A stretch of DNA of 53,982 bases, from positions 1 to 53,982 of the forward strand of contig JAQCLG010000003.1 in the NCBI GenBank assembly GCA_027592745.1. The letters are read 5' to 3'. The first letter of the stretch is position 1. The number at the start of each line of letters is the position of its first letter. The notes under the pieces were generated by a model that was given only the letters and a program-made list of their open reading frames with translations, searched no databases and was not told where the DNA came from. Shown in pieces: positions 38,404 through 47,784 of the stretch. A program made the translations under genes and the position numbers. The stretch comes from Pseudomonadota bacterium. GTDB taxonomy: Bacteria > Pseudomonadota > Alphaproteobacteria > SP197.

Positions 38404-39237
38404 CTAGCCGGCTTGCCGGGAGGCGCGGCCCGCGGCCAGGCGCCACCCCGAGCGGTAGTAGGAAAGCCCCAGTTCCTCCGCGTCGAAGGCGAAACGGGCG
38501 ATCAGCCTGGCCAGCGCCTCCTTCTCGCGTTCGCCAAAGAAGTTCTGCGCCGTCTCGTTGCGCGGCGGCGGGCAGGCAACCGGCCGGGCCGGGGCCAGTT
38601 CCATGGCATCGAACAGGGCCTGGGCGCCGGCAGGCGCGGCGATGTCGCCGAGATCGACGCCGTGGAAACGGATGCCGGCGCGATCGGCCATCAGGTGGCG
38701 GTAGTAGGCGGCACGGGCGCGCATCTCGATGATGTACCAGAGCGCGCGGCCCGCCACACCCTGCGAGCGGAACGGCGAGGAATCGACGATCACGTTGGGA
38801 TAGGCGATGTCGAGGTAGAAGGCCCAGGCCAGCCCGTTGTTCACGAAATCGAAGCGGTTGTAGAAGCTCCACAGCGTCGCCAGCACGTCGCGCTGCAACA
38901 CGACGATCTCGACCGTGGCGCCCTTTTGTGTGAGCAGGCCGAGGTTCTCGATCAGGCCGGCCTTGGCAAGCAGGTGCGATGCCTCGGCATGGACCCGCCT
39001 GGGTCCGGCCAGATCGCGCGCCAGCTTGCGCCGCCAGAAGGCCTGGACCTTCTCGACGTTGCCGACGCTGTTGAAGACGGTGAAATCCGACAGGTCCGGG
39101 GTGACGACGCCGAAGTTCAGCCAGCCCGTGCGTTCGTGGAAGACCACGGCATCCTCGAGATTGCTCTCCAGCAGCTCGGCCAGATAGGCCGAACCGCTGC
39201 GACCGGTCGTGATCGTGAAGACGAAACGTTCGGCCAC
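38404..39237 (-). CDS. Sulfotransferase-like P-loop protein
   Basis: RFVFTITTGRSGSAYLAELLESN (5'-PSB-like loop), IVVLQRDVLATLWSFYNRFDF. GTG start inferred. Confidence 0.65.
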   Translation of the reverse strand: MAERFVFTITTGRSGSAYLAELLESNLEDAVVFHERTGWLNFGVVTPDLSDFTVFNSVGNVEKVQAFWRRKLARDLAGPRRVHAEASHLLAKAGLIENLGLLTQKGATVEIVVLQRDVLATLWSFYNRFDFVNNGLAWAFYLDIAYPNVIVDSSPFRSQGVAGRALWYIIEMRARAAYYRHLMADRAGIRFHGVDLGDIAAPAGAQALFDAMELAPARPVACPPPRNETAQNFFGEREKEALARLIARFAFDAEELGLSYYRSGWRLAAGRASRQAG

Positions 39238-39245
39238 GGCCCCGC

Positions 39246-39995
39246 TCAGCGACCGCCGCTGACGTCGTAGCACATGCCGGTGCAGAACGAGGCTTCGTCG
39301 GAGGCAAGGAAGATCGCCATGGCGGCGATCTCGTCGGGCTGGCCGATGCGCTGCATGGGCGAGTTGTTGCGTGCCAGTTCCTTGACCTTGTCGAGGCCGA
39401 AGACGTTGCCCGAGAAGATGTCGGTCTCGACCACGCCGGGGCGCACGCAGGTCACGCGGATACCCTGGGGCCCGACCTCCTTGGCCAGGCCGAGCGTGAA
39501 GGAGTCCACCGCACCCTTGGAGGCCGTGTAGATGACGTCGCCGGGCAGGCCGCCGGTGCGTGCCGAGATCGAGCCGATGTTGACGATCGCGCCGCCCTTG
39601 CCGCCGCGCGCCGTCGACATGCGCCGGACCGCCTCGCGGCAGCTTGCCATGAGGCCCAGCGTGTTGACGTTGAAGACCTTGAGGAAGTTCTCCCAGGTCG
39701 TGTCGGCGAACTCGGCCTCGTGGTCGATGCCGGCATTGTTGATGACCGCATCGGGCGCGCCCCACTTGCCGTCGACCGCCTCGTACATCGCAACCAGTTC
39801 GCTCTCGACACCCTGGCTCGCCTTGAAGGTGAAGGCCTGCCCGCCCGCGGCCTCGACCGCTTTGGCGACCTCGGCGGCCTTGTCGGGCGAGCCGTTGTAG
39901 TTGACGCAGACGCGCCAGCCCCTGGCCCCGGCCTGGCGGGCGATGGCCGCCCCGATGCCGCGGCTGGCGCCGGTGACGATGATGGTCTTGCTCAT
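39246..39995 (-). CDS. SDR family oxidoreductase (FabG-like)
   Basis: MSKTIIVTGASRGIGAAIARQAGARGW, DAVINNAGIDH, GDVIYTASKGAVDSFTLGLAKEVGPQGIRVTCVRPGVVETDI. Confidence 0.94.
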   Translation of the reverse strand: MSKTIIVTGASRGIGAAIARQAGARGWRVCVNYNGSPDKAAEVAKAVEAAGGQAFTFKASQGVESELVAMYEAVDGKWGAPDAVINNAGIDHEAEFADTTWENFLKVFNVNTLGLMASCREAVRRMSTARGGKGGAIVNIGSISARTGGLPGDVIYTASKGAVDSFTLGLAKEVGPQGIRVTCVRPGVVETDIFSGNVFGLDKVKELARNNSPMQRIGQPDEIAAMAIFLASDEASFCTGMCYDVSGGR

Positions 39996-40012
39996 GACAT
40001 GCTCCGTTGGGT

Positions 40013-41515
40013 TCAGGCGCGGCGGTGCTCGGGGCCGTTGGGCTCCAGGCGGATGCCTTCGCGCAGATGGCGATAGTCCAGCCCGACCAGGCGGCAGGGA
40101 TGCTCGCCCGGCGATTCGACGACGATGGTGCGCGCCGCGATGGGATCGTAGTCGGCGCGGAAGTGGACGGTGCTTTTCACGACCAGGATCTTCTGCTCGG
40201 TGGGTTCGACGCCGATGTGGCGGAAGCAGGCCTGGTCGAGGTTCTGGAAGCGGCGGCTGGAGACCACGATGCGGACATCGCAATCGGCGCCGACCACCGA
40301 AAGCACCGCCATGGGACCGAGATGGGCCGTGGCGCCGCGATACATCTCGCCGGTGCAGGGAAAGATGCCGTCGCTCAGCGCCTCGACCTTGAAACGGGCG
40401 CGGAAGGGATGCTGGCCGGGCCGTCCCGACTTGCCGCCGAGCGGCGCATCGAACTCCGTGCCGATGCCCTGGGCATGGGCCTCGCGCGCCACCTCGGCGT
40501 CCCACAGCAGCCCGAGTGCGGCCTTGCACGCGTGGTTGCGCACGAGGGCCTCGAGCACGCCGACGGTGTCGGAGGTGCCGCCCGCACCCGGGTTGTCCTG
40601 GGCATCGGCCAGCACGATGGGACCCGATGGCGCGGCCATGGCCGCCTGCACGGCCTCGTCCTCCGACATCATGGCATTGTCGAAATCGCCCTCGGCCTCG
40701 ATGAAGGCGCCCATCAGCATGTCGACGGCGCGCTGCGCGACGGCGGGATCGGGATCGTAGGCGACCGCGGCAGGGCCGCATTCGAGAATGTCGGCGGGCG
40801 GGAAGGCCAGGGCTAGGTCGACGCAGGCGGTGCCTTCCAGCTCCAGCCCGGTCACCATGTCGTAGAACCCGCGGTTGGGCCGGGCGTCGGTCCACTGCGC
40901 GGTGAGCGGCACCAGGAACGGCGACTTGCGGAACCCCTTGGCCATCTTCTCGCCGGCCAGCAGACGCTGCAGCAGGCGATAGACGCGCTGGCCGGTCTGT
41001 TCCATGTCGACATGGGGATAGGTGCGGTAGATCGACATGGCGTCGGAAACTGCCACCATGCGCTCAGTGATGTTGGCATGGAGGTCGAGGCTGTTGACCA
41101 GCGGCACGCCGGAACCGATGACCTTGCGCACCCGCGCCAGCGTCTCACCCTCGCCGTCCTGGTGATGCTCGACCGCCATGGCGCCGTGCAGGTCGAGGAA
41201 GACCGCGTCGACGGGGCCGGCCTTCTGCAGTTCCTCGACCATCATGCCCGTGATGCGCTCGAAGGCATCCTCTGTCACGTAGGAGGAGGGTTCGGCCGAG
41301 GCCCAAGTCAGGGGCACCAGTTCGTGACCGTCGGCGCGGGCGGCCTCGATGAAACCCCAGAGGGCGAGGTTGATGCCGGCCACCGCATCGAGCAGCTCGG
41401 GGCCGCGCACCAGGCCCGGCCAGGCATCCTGCATCTCGAACTCCGCGAAACCCGCGTTGGTCGAGGCAAAGGTGTTGGTCTCGTGCTGGAAACCGCCGAC
41501 TGCGATGCGCGCCAT
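40013..41515 (-). CDS. M81 family metallopeptidase (MlrC-like)
   Basis: MARIAVGGFQHETNTFASTNAGFAEFEMQDAW, DAVFLDLHGAMAVEHHQDGEGETLARVRKVIGSGVPLVNSLDLHANITERMV, TYPHVDMEQTGQRV, LADAQDNPGAGGTSDT. Confidence 0.95.
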   Translation of the reverse strand: MARIAVGGFQHETNTFASTNAGFAEFEMQDAWPGLVRGPELLDAVAGINLALWGFIEAARADGHELVPLTWASAEPSSYVTEDAFERITGMMVEELQKAGPVDAVFLDLHGAMAVEHHQDGEGETLARVRKVIGSGVPLVNSLDLHANITERMVAVSDAMSIYRTYPHVDMEQTGQRVYRLLQRLLAGEKMAKGFRKSPFLVPLTAQWTDARPNRGFYDMVTGLELEGTACVDLALAFPPADILECGPAAVAYDPDPAVAQRAVDMLMGAFIEAEGDFDNAMMSEDEAVQAAMAAPSGPIVLADAQDNPGAGGTSDTVGVLEALVRNHACKAALGLLWDAEVAREAHAQGIGTEFDAPLGGKSGRPGQHPFRARFKVEALSDGIFPCTGEMYRGATAHLGPMAVLSVVGADCDVRIVVSSRRFQNLDQACFRHIGVEPTEQKILVVKSTVHFRADYDPIAARTIVVESPGEHPCRLVGLDYRHLREGIRLEPNGPEHRRA

Positions 41516-41607
41516 GAAATCCTCCCGTCAGGCGGCCGGATCGTCGCCCGACAGGCCGCCGCTGTCCATGACCGAAAGGCGTTGCGGCCTGCGCCGGCTT
41601 CCCGGCC

Positions 41608-42861
41608 TCAGGCCAGCGGTTCGAGGTTGGCGCCGTGGCGGATGCGCCGGCGCGCGCCCTCCTCTGCCTGCGCATCGCGCTGCGGTCCGGCGAGCGCGAC
41701 CATGCGTTCGGCGCGGAAGTTGCCGTAGACCGGTTCGGGTTCGCCCTCCAGGCCCAGGGCGCGGACGCGGGCCGGGTTCTCGATCTTGCGCGTGACGTGG
41801 TCGGCGTGCTGGGCGGCCAGCTCGTCGGCCGAGAAGGGTTCCAGGTGGATCGCGCCCGCCGCCGCGGCCTCGGCCACCAGCTTCTCGCCGGCCTTCGTGC
41901 GCGCGATGAAGAGGTTGGCGCCGCCAGCTTCCTCGTGGATCGGCTTGCCATCGACCATGACCCAGGAATCGGGACAGGAGACATCGGCCAGTTCGCCGAT
42001 CGCGTCCGGGCAGATCTTGCAGCGGAACTGGATGTCGTATTTCCAGGGCTTGCGCTCGTCGTACCAGACCTCGTCGTAGGAGAGGTCGAAGACGCGGCCG
42101 TCATGGGTTTCCGTATGGGTCGGGCCGGGCCAGCCGTTGCCGCGCCAACGGAAGACCGAGACCTCCTGCGCGGCGACGCCATGGTAACCCGCGACCTTGC
42201 GCGCGGTCTGTTCGGTCGGCAGGCCGCCGCAGAAGATGGTGATGAGGAAGGGCACCTGGGTTTCGACCCGGGCATCGATCCTGCCGAGATTGCGGATCGC
42301 GGCGACGTCGCAGGGTTTGGCCAGAACGGCAAAACGCAGGCCCTGGTCGAGCAGGTCCATGACATGGCGCAGCGGTGCCGCCGGGCCGTAGCGCGACTGC
42401 GCACCGGAGCGGACTTGCGCCGGCGTGCGGCTGACCAGGGCATCGGTCTCGAAGGGTTGTTCGGTCGAGGCGCGGACCTGGACCACGGCATCGACCTGGC
42501 CGGTTTCCAGCAGGTAGCAGCCCAGCGCGGTCATGGCGCCGCCGGCAGCCGAGGCAAATCGCAGGTCCTCGTCGGTCGACCAGCCCCGCGCCATGGTGCG
42601 GATCGGGCCCCAGATGTCGTGCATCTGCCCCTTGTCGGCGACCTGTTCGGGATCGGGTCCGGTGACGGTGATGCCGGGGCAGACGGCGCGGATCCTGTCC
42701 ATGGTCGCCTCGTCCAGCTCCTCGCGGACCTGCGGGCGCATCTGGGAGTAGGAGGTGAGCTGCATCTCGACCCGCTCGCGCCCGGCAATCGATTCGCACA
42801 GGCCGCAGGAGGCGCACAAGCCATGGGCGACGATGGTCTGGAGATCGGGAAACGCGGTCAT
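41608..42861 (-). CDS. Coenzyme F420 hydrogenase/dehydrogenase beta subunit (FrhB) family Fe-S flavoprotein
   Basis: GLCASCGLCESIAG; FASAAGGAMTALGCYLLETGQVDAVVQV; FAVLAKPCDVAAIRNL; FLITIFCGGLPTEQT; FRCKICPDAIGELADVSCPDSW. Confidence 0.88.
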   Translation of the reverse strand: MTAFPDLQTIVAHGLCASCGLCESIAGRERVEMQLTSYSQMRPQVREELDEATMDRIRAVCPGITVTGPDPEQVADKGQMHDIWGPIRTMARGWSTDEDLRFASAAGGAMTALGCYLLETGQVDAVVQVRASTEQPFETDALVSRTPAQVRSGAQSRYGPAAPLRHVMDLLDQGLRFAVLAKPCDVAAIRNLGRIDARVETQVPFLITIFCGGLPTEQTARKVAGYHGVAAQEVSVFRWRGNGWPGPTHTETHDGRVFDLSYDEVWYDERKPWKYDIQFRCKICPDAIGELADVSCPDSWVMVDGKPIHEEAGGANLFIARTKAGEKLVAEAAAAGAIHLEPFSADELAAQHADHVTRKIENPARVRALGLEGEPEPVYGNFRAERMVALAGPQRDAQAEEGARRRIRHGANLEPLA

Positions 42862-42888
42862 GGGGACTCTCAGGGCTGGCAGGCGCGA

Positions 42889-45114
42889 TCAGGCGATGGC
42901 GCGGGCTGGCGGGCGGGAGGCATCGAAACCCTCGAAGGGCGCGGGGTCCAGGAAGCGGCGCACGACATTGCCCATCAGGCGGGCGACGTTGTTGTCGAAG
43001 CCGTTGACCGGGAGCGATCCGGCAAAGGCGATGGAGCCGGTGGAGAACACGGCCCCTCCCCCCTCGATCTCGAAGAAGGTGATGTCGGCGTGGACGAACG
43101 GGTGGCCGTGGCCGATGACCGGCTGGTTGGAGGTCATCTCCTCGGTCACCACCAGCATGCCCTCGCTGTGGCCGAAGGAACGGGCCAGCACCAGGGTGTG
43201 GGCCGGCGTGCCCAGGGCGACATCGGCGCGGTCGAGTTCCAGGCCCGCGGCGCCGCCGCCGACAAGGCCGAAGTCGCCGATGACCTGCTCGTCGATGCCC
43301 TCGAAGATGAAGGCCGCGCGCGGGTCGGCGGCATCGGGCAGGCGGCGGTAGGGGCTGGAGAAATCGAAACCCTGGGCGGTGAAGCCGACCCCGGTGAGCG
43401 CCTGGGGCGTGCGCCCGCTGCGCCGCCACAGGCCGCCGTACTCGCCGGTGAAACTCATGAAGTATTCGCCGACCTCGGCGACCCAGGAGCGCGTGCCGCC
43501 CTCGGTCTTGCAGCATTCGATGACGCCCGGTTTGCTCGGATGGTAGGCGATGCGCCAGTAGAAGCCGTTGGCGCCGGTGTAGATCAGCCGTCCGCCGCGC
43601 TGCGTGTAGGCCGCGATGGCGTCGAGCATCTCTGCCGTGTGGTATTCGGGATGGGTGCCGGTGACGACCATGCTGTAACCGTCGAGCACGCCGACACCCT
43701 CGGCATGCAGCTCCTCGTCGGTGACGACATCGAAGGCAAAACCCTCGTGCTCCATCCAGGAGAGGATGTGGGTGTCGGCAGCCAGGCCCCAGACGCGCAC
43801 GCGCGGGCGCATGTTGAGCACCGGGCGCAGGCGCGAGCTGATGCTGACGCCGCTGCCGTCCGAATGGGTGTCGTAGGTCGAGAGGCCATACTCGCTGTGG
43901 GCCTGCAGGAAACAGTCGGCCCGGGTCATCACCGTGGCGCGGAACTGCTTCATCTCCACCGCATCGTTGCGGAAATGGCGGCCGGAATTGGCATAGGCCA
44001 TGTAGGTCGCGGTCGAGAGCAGGAAGCAGATCGGCGCCTGGCGCGTGCCGCGCGGCGGCACCACGGCGAAGGGCACGAACTCCTCGCCGTCCTCGCAGGT
44101 CAGCTGCAGGGCGTAGAGGGCGCTGCGCGTGCCGGCCGGCACGGTCCAGCGATGGCTCTCGTCCCAGCCGGCGTCATAGACATCGTCGTCGTGGAAGTGG
44201 ATCGCGCCGTACTCGGCCGGTGCATGGCGCCAGCACATCTCGCGCCCGCTCCAGCCCGCGCCGCGCACCGCCCGTTCGGGCAGGTGGACGGTCTGCCCAT
44301 GGTGGCCGTTGCCGCTGACATCTTCCAGGTGCTCGCCGGAGATGCCGCGGGAGAAGTCCCAGGCCGCAACCACGGCAGCGCCGCCGTCACCGGCGATCTC
44401 CGCCGCATCCAGAGCGCGGGACGACAGGCGCGGCGCCTCGATGCGGCCGTTGAAGCAGCCGTCATGGTAGCCGCGGCCGTCCTCGTGGGCACGGTGCCAG
44501 GCGGCGATCAGCAGAGGCCCCTCGCGCCCGACGGGATCGAGGGTGAGGACCCGGCGCACGACGACGCCGCGGCCACCGTCGAGCGGTTCCTGGCGCAATT
44601 CCACGGTGGCCGTGCCGGCATCGAAGCTCGCCGAGACGCGGTACCAGGCGCGCGCCACCATGGGCACGCCGGTGGTCACGACCGTGCTCGCCCGGCCATC
44701 GCCCGCGATCAGGCCCAGGGCGCCATCGTCGCCGACGATCAGGCTGGTTCCGGTGTGGCTGCTCTGCGACCAGGTACCGAGGATGGCCTGCCTGCCCTTG
44801 TCCGGGGTCGTGGGCATGACCAGGGCCTGCAGGGTGAGGCTGGCGCAGGCAAAGGCGGGCGAGGCCGGCACGAGGCCGTGGGAGCCGGCATGGATCACCT
44901 GCGGCCGCCCCGGATGGCGACCCTCCAGGGCCGAAACCACGGGCTCGGCACGGAACGGCGCACCGCGCGGGTTGTCGTCGGCGCAGACCAGGCGGACGAC
45001 CCGCGTGTCGTGGGCCTCCGGCCCCTCGCAGCTGACGTGGAAACGGATGGTCTCGCCGGGCCGGACCGAGATGCGGTCGCTGTAGGCGTTGAGCGGGCGG
45101 TGCCCTATTTCCAC
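42889..45114 (-). CDS. N,N-dimethylformamidase large (beta) subunit-like protein, paralogue 4
   Basis: YSDRISVRPGETIRFHVS, LLSTATYMAYANSGRH, GLSTYDTHSDGSGVSISSRLRPVLNMRPR, AADTHILSWMEHEGF, GTHPEYHTAEML, TGANGFYWRIAYHPSKPGV. Confidence 0.88.
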   Translation of the reverse strand: MEIGHRPLNAYSDRISVRPGETIRFHVSCEGPEAHDTRVVRLVCADDNPRGAPFRAEPVVSALEGRHPGRPQVIHAGSHGLVPASPAFACASLTLQALVMPTTPDKGRQAILGTWSQSSHTGTSLIVGDDGALGLIAGDGRASTVVTTGVPMVARAWYRVSASFDAGTATVELRQEPLDGGRGVVVRRVLTLDPVGREGPLLIAAWHRAHEDGRGYHDGCFNGRIEAPRLSSRALDAAEIAGDGGAAVVAAWDFSRGISGEHLEDVSGNGHHGQTVHLPERAVRGAGWSGREMCWRHAPAEYGAIHFHDDDVYDAGWDESHRWTVPAGTRSALYALQLTCEDGEEFVPFAVVPPRGTRQAPICFLLSTATYMAYANSGRHFRNDAVEMKQFRATVMTRADCFLQAHSEYGLSTYDTHSDGSGVSISSRLRPVLNMRPRVRVWGLAADTHILSWMEHEGFAFDVVTDEELHAEGVGVLDGYSMVVTGTHPEYHTAEMLDAIAAYTQRGGRLIYTGANGFYWRIAYHPSKPGVIECCKTEGGTRSWVAEVGEYFMSFTGEYGGLWRRSGRTPQALTGVGFTAQGFDFSSPYRRLPDAADPRAAFIFEGIDEQVIGDFGLVGGGAAGLELDRADVALGTPAHTLVLARSFGHSEGMLVVTEEMTSNQPVIGHGHPFVHADITFFEIEGGGAVFSTGSIAFAGSLPVNGFDNNVARLMGNVVRRFLDPAPFEGFDASRPPARAIA

Positions 45115-46106
45115 ACCGCCTCCGCGACCCGCATGAAGTTGCCGCCCAGGATGGCGACGACATCGTCCTCCTTGTACTGGCGGCGCAGCAGTTCCTCGGT
45201 CAGTTCGAGGATCTGGCGGGGATGGGCGCAGTCGACCGAGGGATAGTCGTACTGCGCCTTGGGCCAGTAGTCGGGCGCCGATTCCAGCACCGAACCCAGG
45301 CCCTCGTCGCCGCCCTCGCTCTCGAAGGCGTAGTCGAGGCCAATGCCGACGTGGGAGGGGCCCACCAGATTGACGTAGTGATCGATGTGGTCGGCCAGGG
45401 TCGCGGTGCGGATGTCGTTGTTGCCGAGGAAGATGCCGATGCCGACGATGCCGACGACACCGCCTGTCGCCGCGCAGGCCTTGACCTGGTCATCGTAGAT
45501 GTTGCGCTCGTGATCCCACAGCTCGCGCGAGTTGGAGTGGGAGAAGATGCAGGGCGCGCTGGAAAGCGCCATCGCCTCCATGGTCGTGCGGTGGGAACAG
45601 TGCGAGAGGTCGACGATCATGCCCAGCCGGTTCATCTCGCCGATCACCGCCCGGCCGAAGTCGGAAAGACCCTCGTTGCCGTTGTGGCAGCCGCCGCCGG
45701 CCAGGTTGTTCTTGTTGTAGGCGAACAGCATCTGGCGCACGCCCAAGGCATGGTAGAGCTCGACCATGTCGAGAGAGCCGTCGAGGCAGTTCATGCCTTC
45801 CAGATCGAAGGTGACGGCAAGGTCGCCGTCCTTCTTGGCCTGCCGGACCTCGGCGACCGAGGTCACGAGGCGGTAGCCGTCCGTGGCGCGGATCCAGCGG
45901 CGGAAGGCGGCCAGCGACTTGACGGTCATGCGCCAGTCCATGACGTCGTAGCCGACATCGATGGAGAGATAGTCGACACCCGCGTCCTTCCAGATCTGCA
46001 GCTTGGAGAGATCGACCGAGGGATCGGGGCCGAAACCGGCATGGTCGTCCCAGACGACGTGGTTCTCGAACAGCCGCCTGGCGGCGGCCTGGGGATTGTC
46101 CGGCAT
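45105..46106 (-). CDS. Membrane dipeptidase family (peptidase M19), second copy
   Basis: VVWDDHAGFGPDPSVDLSKLQIWKDAGVDYLSIDVGYD; LAVTFDLEGMNCLDGSLDMVELYHALGVRQMLFAYNKNNLAGGGCH; LGMIVDLSHCSHRTTMEAMALSSAPCIFSHSNSR; HVGIGLDY; ILGGNFMRV. Confidence 0.93.
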   Translation of the reverse strand: MPDNPQAAARRLFENHVVWDDHAGFGPDPSVDLSKLQIWKDAGVDYLSIDVGYDVMDWRMTVKSLAAFRRWIRATDGYRLVTSVAEVRQAKKDGDLAVTFDLEGMNCLDGSLDMVELYHALGVRQMLFAYNKNNLAGGGCHNGNEGLSDFGRAVIGEMNRLGMIVDLSHCSHRTTMEAMALSSAPCIFSHSNSRELWDHERNIYDDQVKACAATGGVVGIVGIGIFLGNNDIRTATLADHIDHYVNLVGPSHVGIGLDYAFESEGGDEGLGSVLESAPDYWPKAQYDYPSVDCAHPRQILELTEELLRRQYKEDDVVAILGGNFMRVAEAVWK

Positions 46107-46124
46107 GAAACCCTCCTGCATCGG

Positions 46125-46145
46125 GGGGCAGTCTAGACCTGCCCC
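46125..46145. promoter_or_regulatory. Candidate operator palindrome in the divergent M19 / ALDH intergenic region
   Basis: GGGGCAG-TCTAGAC-CTGCCCC: perfect 7-bp arms around a TCTAGA-containing spacer. Confidence 0.45.
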
Positions 46146-46269
46146 GGCCGGCTTGACGAGGGGGAGCATGTCGCCCCGGGGACCAGTTTCGGCTTGGCCT
46201 GCGGGCCTGGCCGCGGCAGGATCGAACAGGGAGCCGGCAGACGCCGTGATGCCATCAGGGGAGACGACC

Positions 46270-47784
46270 ATGACCGTTCTGGAGACCTTCAAGCAGCTTT
46301 CGGGCGCCATCCATCTGGACGGCGCGTTGCGCAAGAGCGCGGCGACCGAGGGTTTCGACGGCATCGATCCGGCGACCGAGGAGGTCACCGGCGAACTGGC
46401 CTATGCCAGGGTCGAGGAGGTCGACGAGGCGGTCGAGGTCGCCCGGCGTGCCCAGCGCGAGTGGAACCGCATGAACATGCTCAAGCGGTCCGAGCTGCTG
46501 CACGAGGTCGCCCAAAAGTTCCGCCACAACGTCGGCAAACTCGCCGAGGCGCTGACCCGCGAGATGGGCAAGCCCTACAAGGAATCGGCCGACGAGGTGG
46601 AGTGGACCGCCACCGCCTTCGACTACTACGCCGAGATCGCGCGCCACGAGAACGGCCGCGTCGTGGGCCCGGTGGTCGACGGCCAGTTCCACGTCGTCAC
46701 CAAACACCCGCTCGGCGTCGTCGGCATCATCCTGCCGTTCAACTTCCCCTATGTGCTGTTCGGCTGGGAGGCCGGTGCGGCGCTGGGCGCGGGCAATGCG
46801 GTGATCCTGAAGCCTTCCGAACTCACCAGCTTCTCCTCGCTGATGATGATGGAGTGTTTCGACCACCTGCCGCGCGGCCTGGTGCAGTGCATCACCGGCG
46901 CGGCCGAGGTCGGCAAGCGGCTCGTGGGCCACGAGGGCGTCGACGGCGTCGCCTTCACGGGCTCGATCCCGGCGGGCCAGGCGGTCGCCCAGACCTGCGC
47001 GACGACCTTCAAGCGCTGCCTGGTCGAGGCCTCGGGCAACGATCCCTTCATCGTCATGCCCTCGGCCAAGCTCGACATGGCGGCCCAGGGCGCGGTGTTC
47101 TCGGCCTATCTCAACTGCGGCCAGGTCTGCGCCGCGGCCGAACGTTTCTACATCCACGCCGAAGTGCACGACGCCTTCGTCGAGGAGACGGTGAAGCTGA
47201 CGCGGAAGCTGCGCATCGGCAACGGCCTCGACAAGGTCGACATCGGGCCGATGGCCGCGCAGCGCGAGCGCGACCGCTACGAGGGCCTGCTGGCCCGCGC
47301 GATCGACGGCGGCGCGAAGGTGGCGACGGGCGGCGGTCGCCCTGACGGCTTCAACAAGGGCTACTTCTGCGACGCCACGATCCTGACCGACTGCACGCCC
47401 GACATGGAGATCCTCAACACCGAGAGCTTCGGCCCGGTGATGCCGATCTGCCGCGTCGGCAGCTTCGACGAGGCGCTGGAACACGCCAACCGCTCGAAGT
47501 ACGCGCTGGGTTCGTTCATCTACACCAACGACCTCAGCGAGACGATGCGTGCGCTCGAGGAGCTGGAGGCCGGCATGACCTGGGTCAATTCCAGCTCCCT
47601 GCTCGACAACGACGCCGGCCCCTTCGGCGGGCGCAAGATGTCAGGCACGGGACGCCAGCTCGGCTCGGAAGGCATCGACCAGTTCCGCCACAGCAAGTTC
47701 TCGATGATCGACCACGAGAGCAAGCCGGCCGACTTCTGGTGGTATCCCTACAAGGACGCCGAGGCCTACAAGGGCAAGCGCTAG
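46270..47784 (+). CDS. Aldehyde dehydrogenase family protein
   Basis: HPLGVVGIILPFNFPYVLFGWEAGAALGAGNAVILKPSE; VAFTGSIPAGQAVAQ; LVEASGNDPFIV; NCGQVCAAAERFYI; NTESFGPVMPI; GPFGGRKMSGTGRQLG. Confidence 0.96.
   Translation: MTVLETFKQLSGAIHLDGALRKSAATEGFDGIDPATEEVTGELAYARVEEVDEAVEVARRAQREWNRMNMLKRSELLHEVAQKFRHNVGKLAEALTREMGKPYKESADEVEWTATAFDYYAEIARHENGRVVGPVVDGQFHVVTKHPLGVVGIILPFNFPYVLFGWEAGAALGAGNAVILKPSELTSFSSLMMMECFDHLPRGLVQCITGAAEVGKRLVGHEGVDGVAFTGSIPAGQAVAQTCATTFKRCLVEASGNDPFIVMPSAKLDMAAQGAVFSAYLNCGQVCAAAERFYIHAEVHDAFVEETVKLTRKLRIGNGLDKVDIGPMAAQRERDRYEGLLARAIDGGAKVATGGGRPDGFNKGYFCDATILTDCTPDMEILNTESFGPVMPICRVGSFDEALEHANRSKYALGSFIYTNDLSETMRALEELEAGMTWVNSSSLLDNDAGPFGGRKMSGTGRQLGSEGIDQFRHSKFSMIDHESKPADFWWYPYKDAEAYKGKR

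Noticed and set aside
41635-45246. 1203-aa plus-strand ORF opposite FrhB-like and DMFase-like 4
   Set aside because: Shadow frame with biased composition (GADQAH-rich), no domains, spanning two well-supported genes on the other strand.
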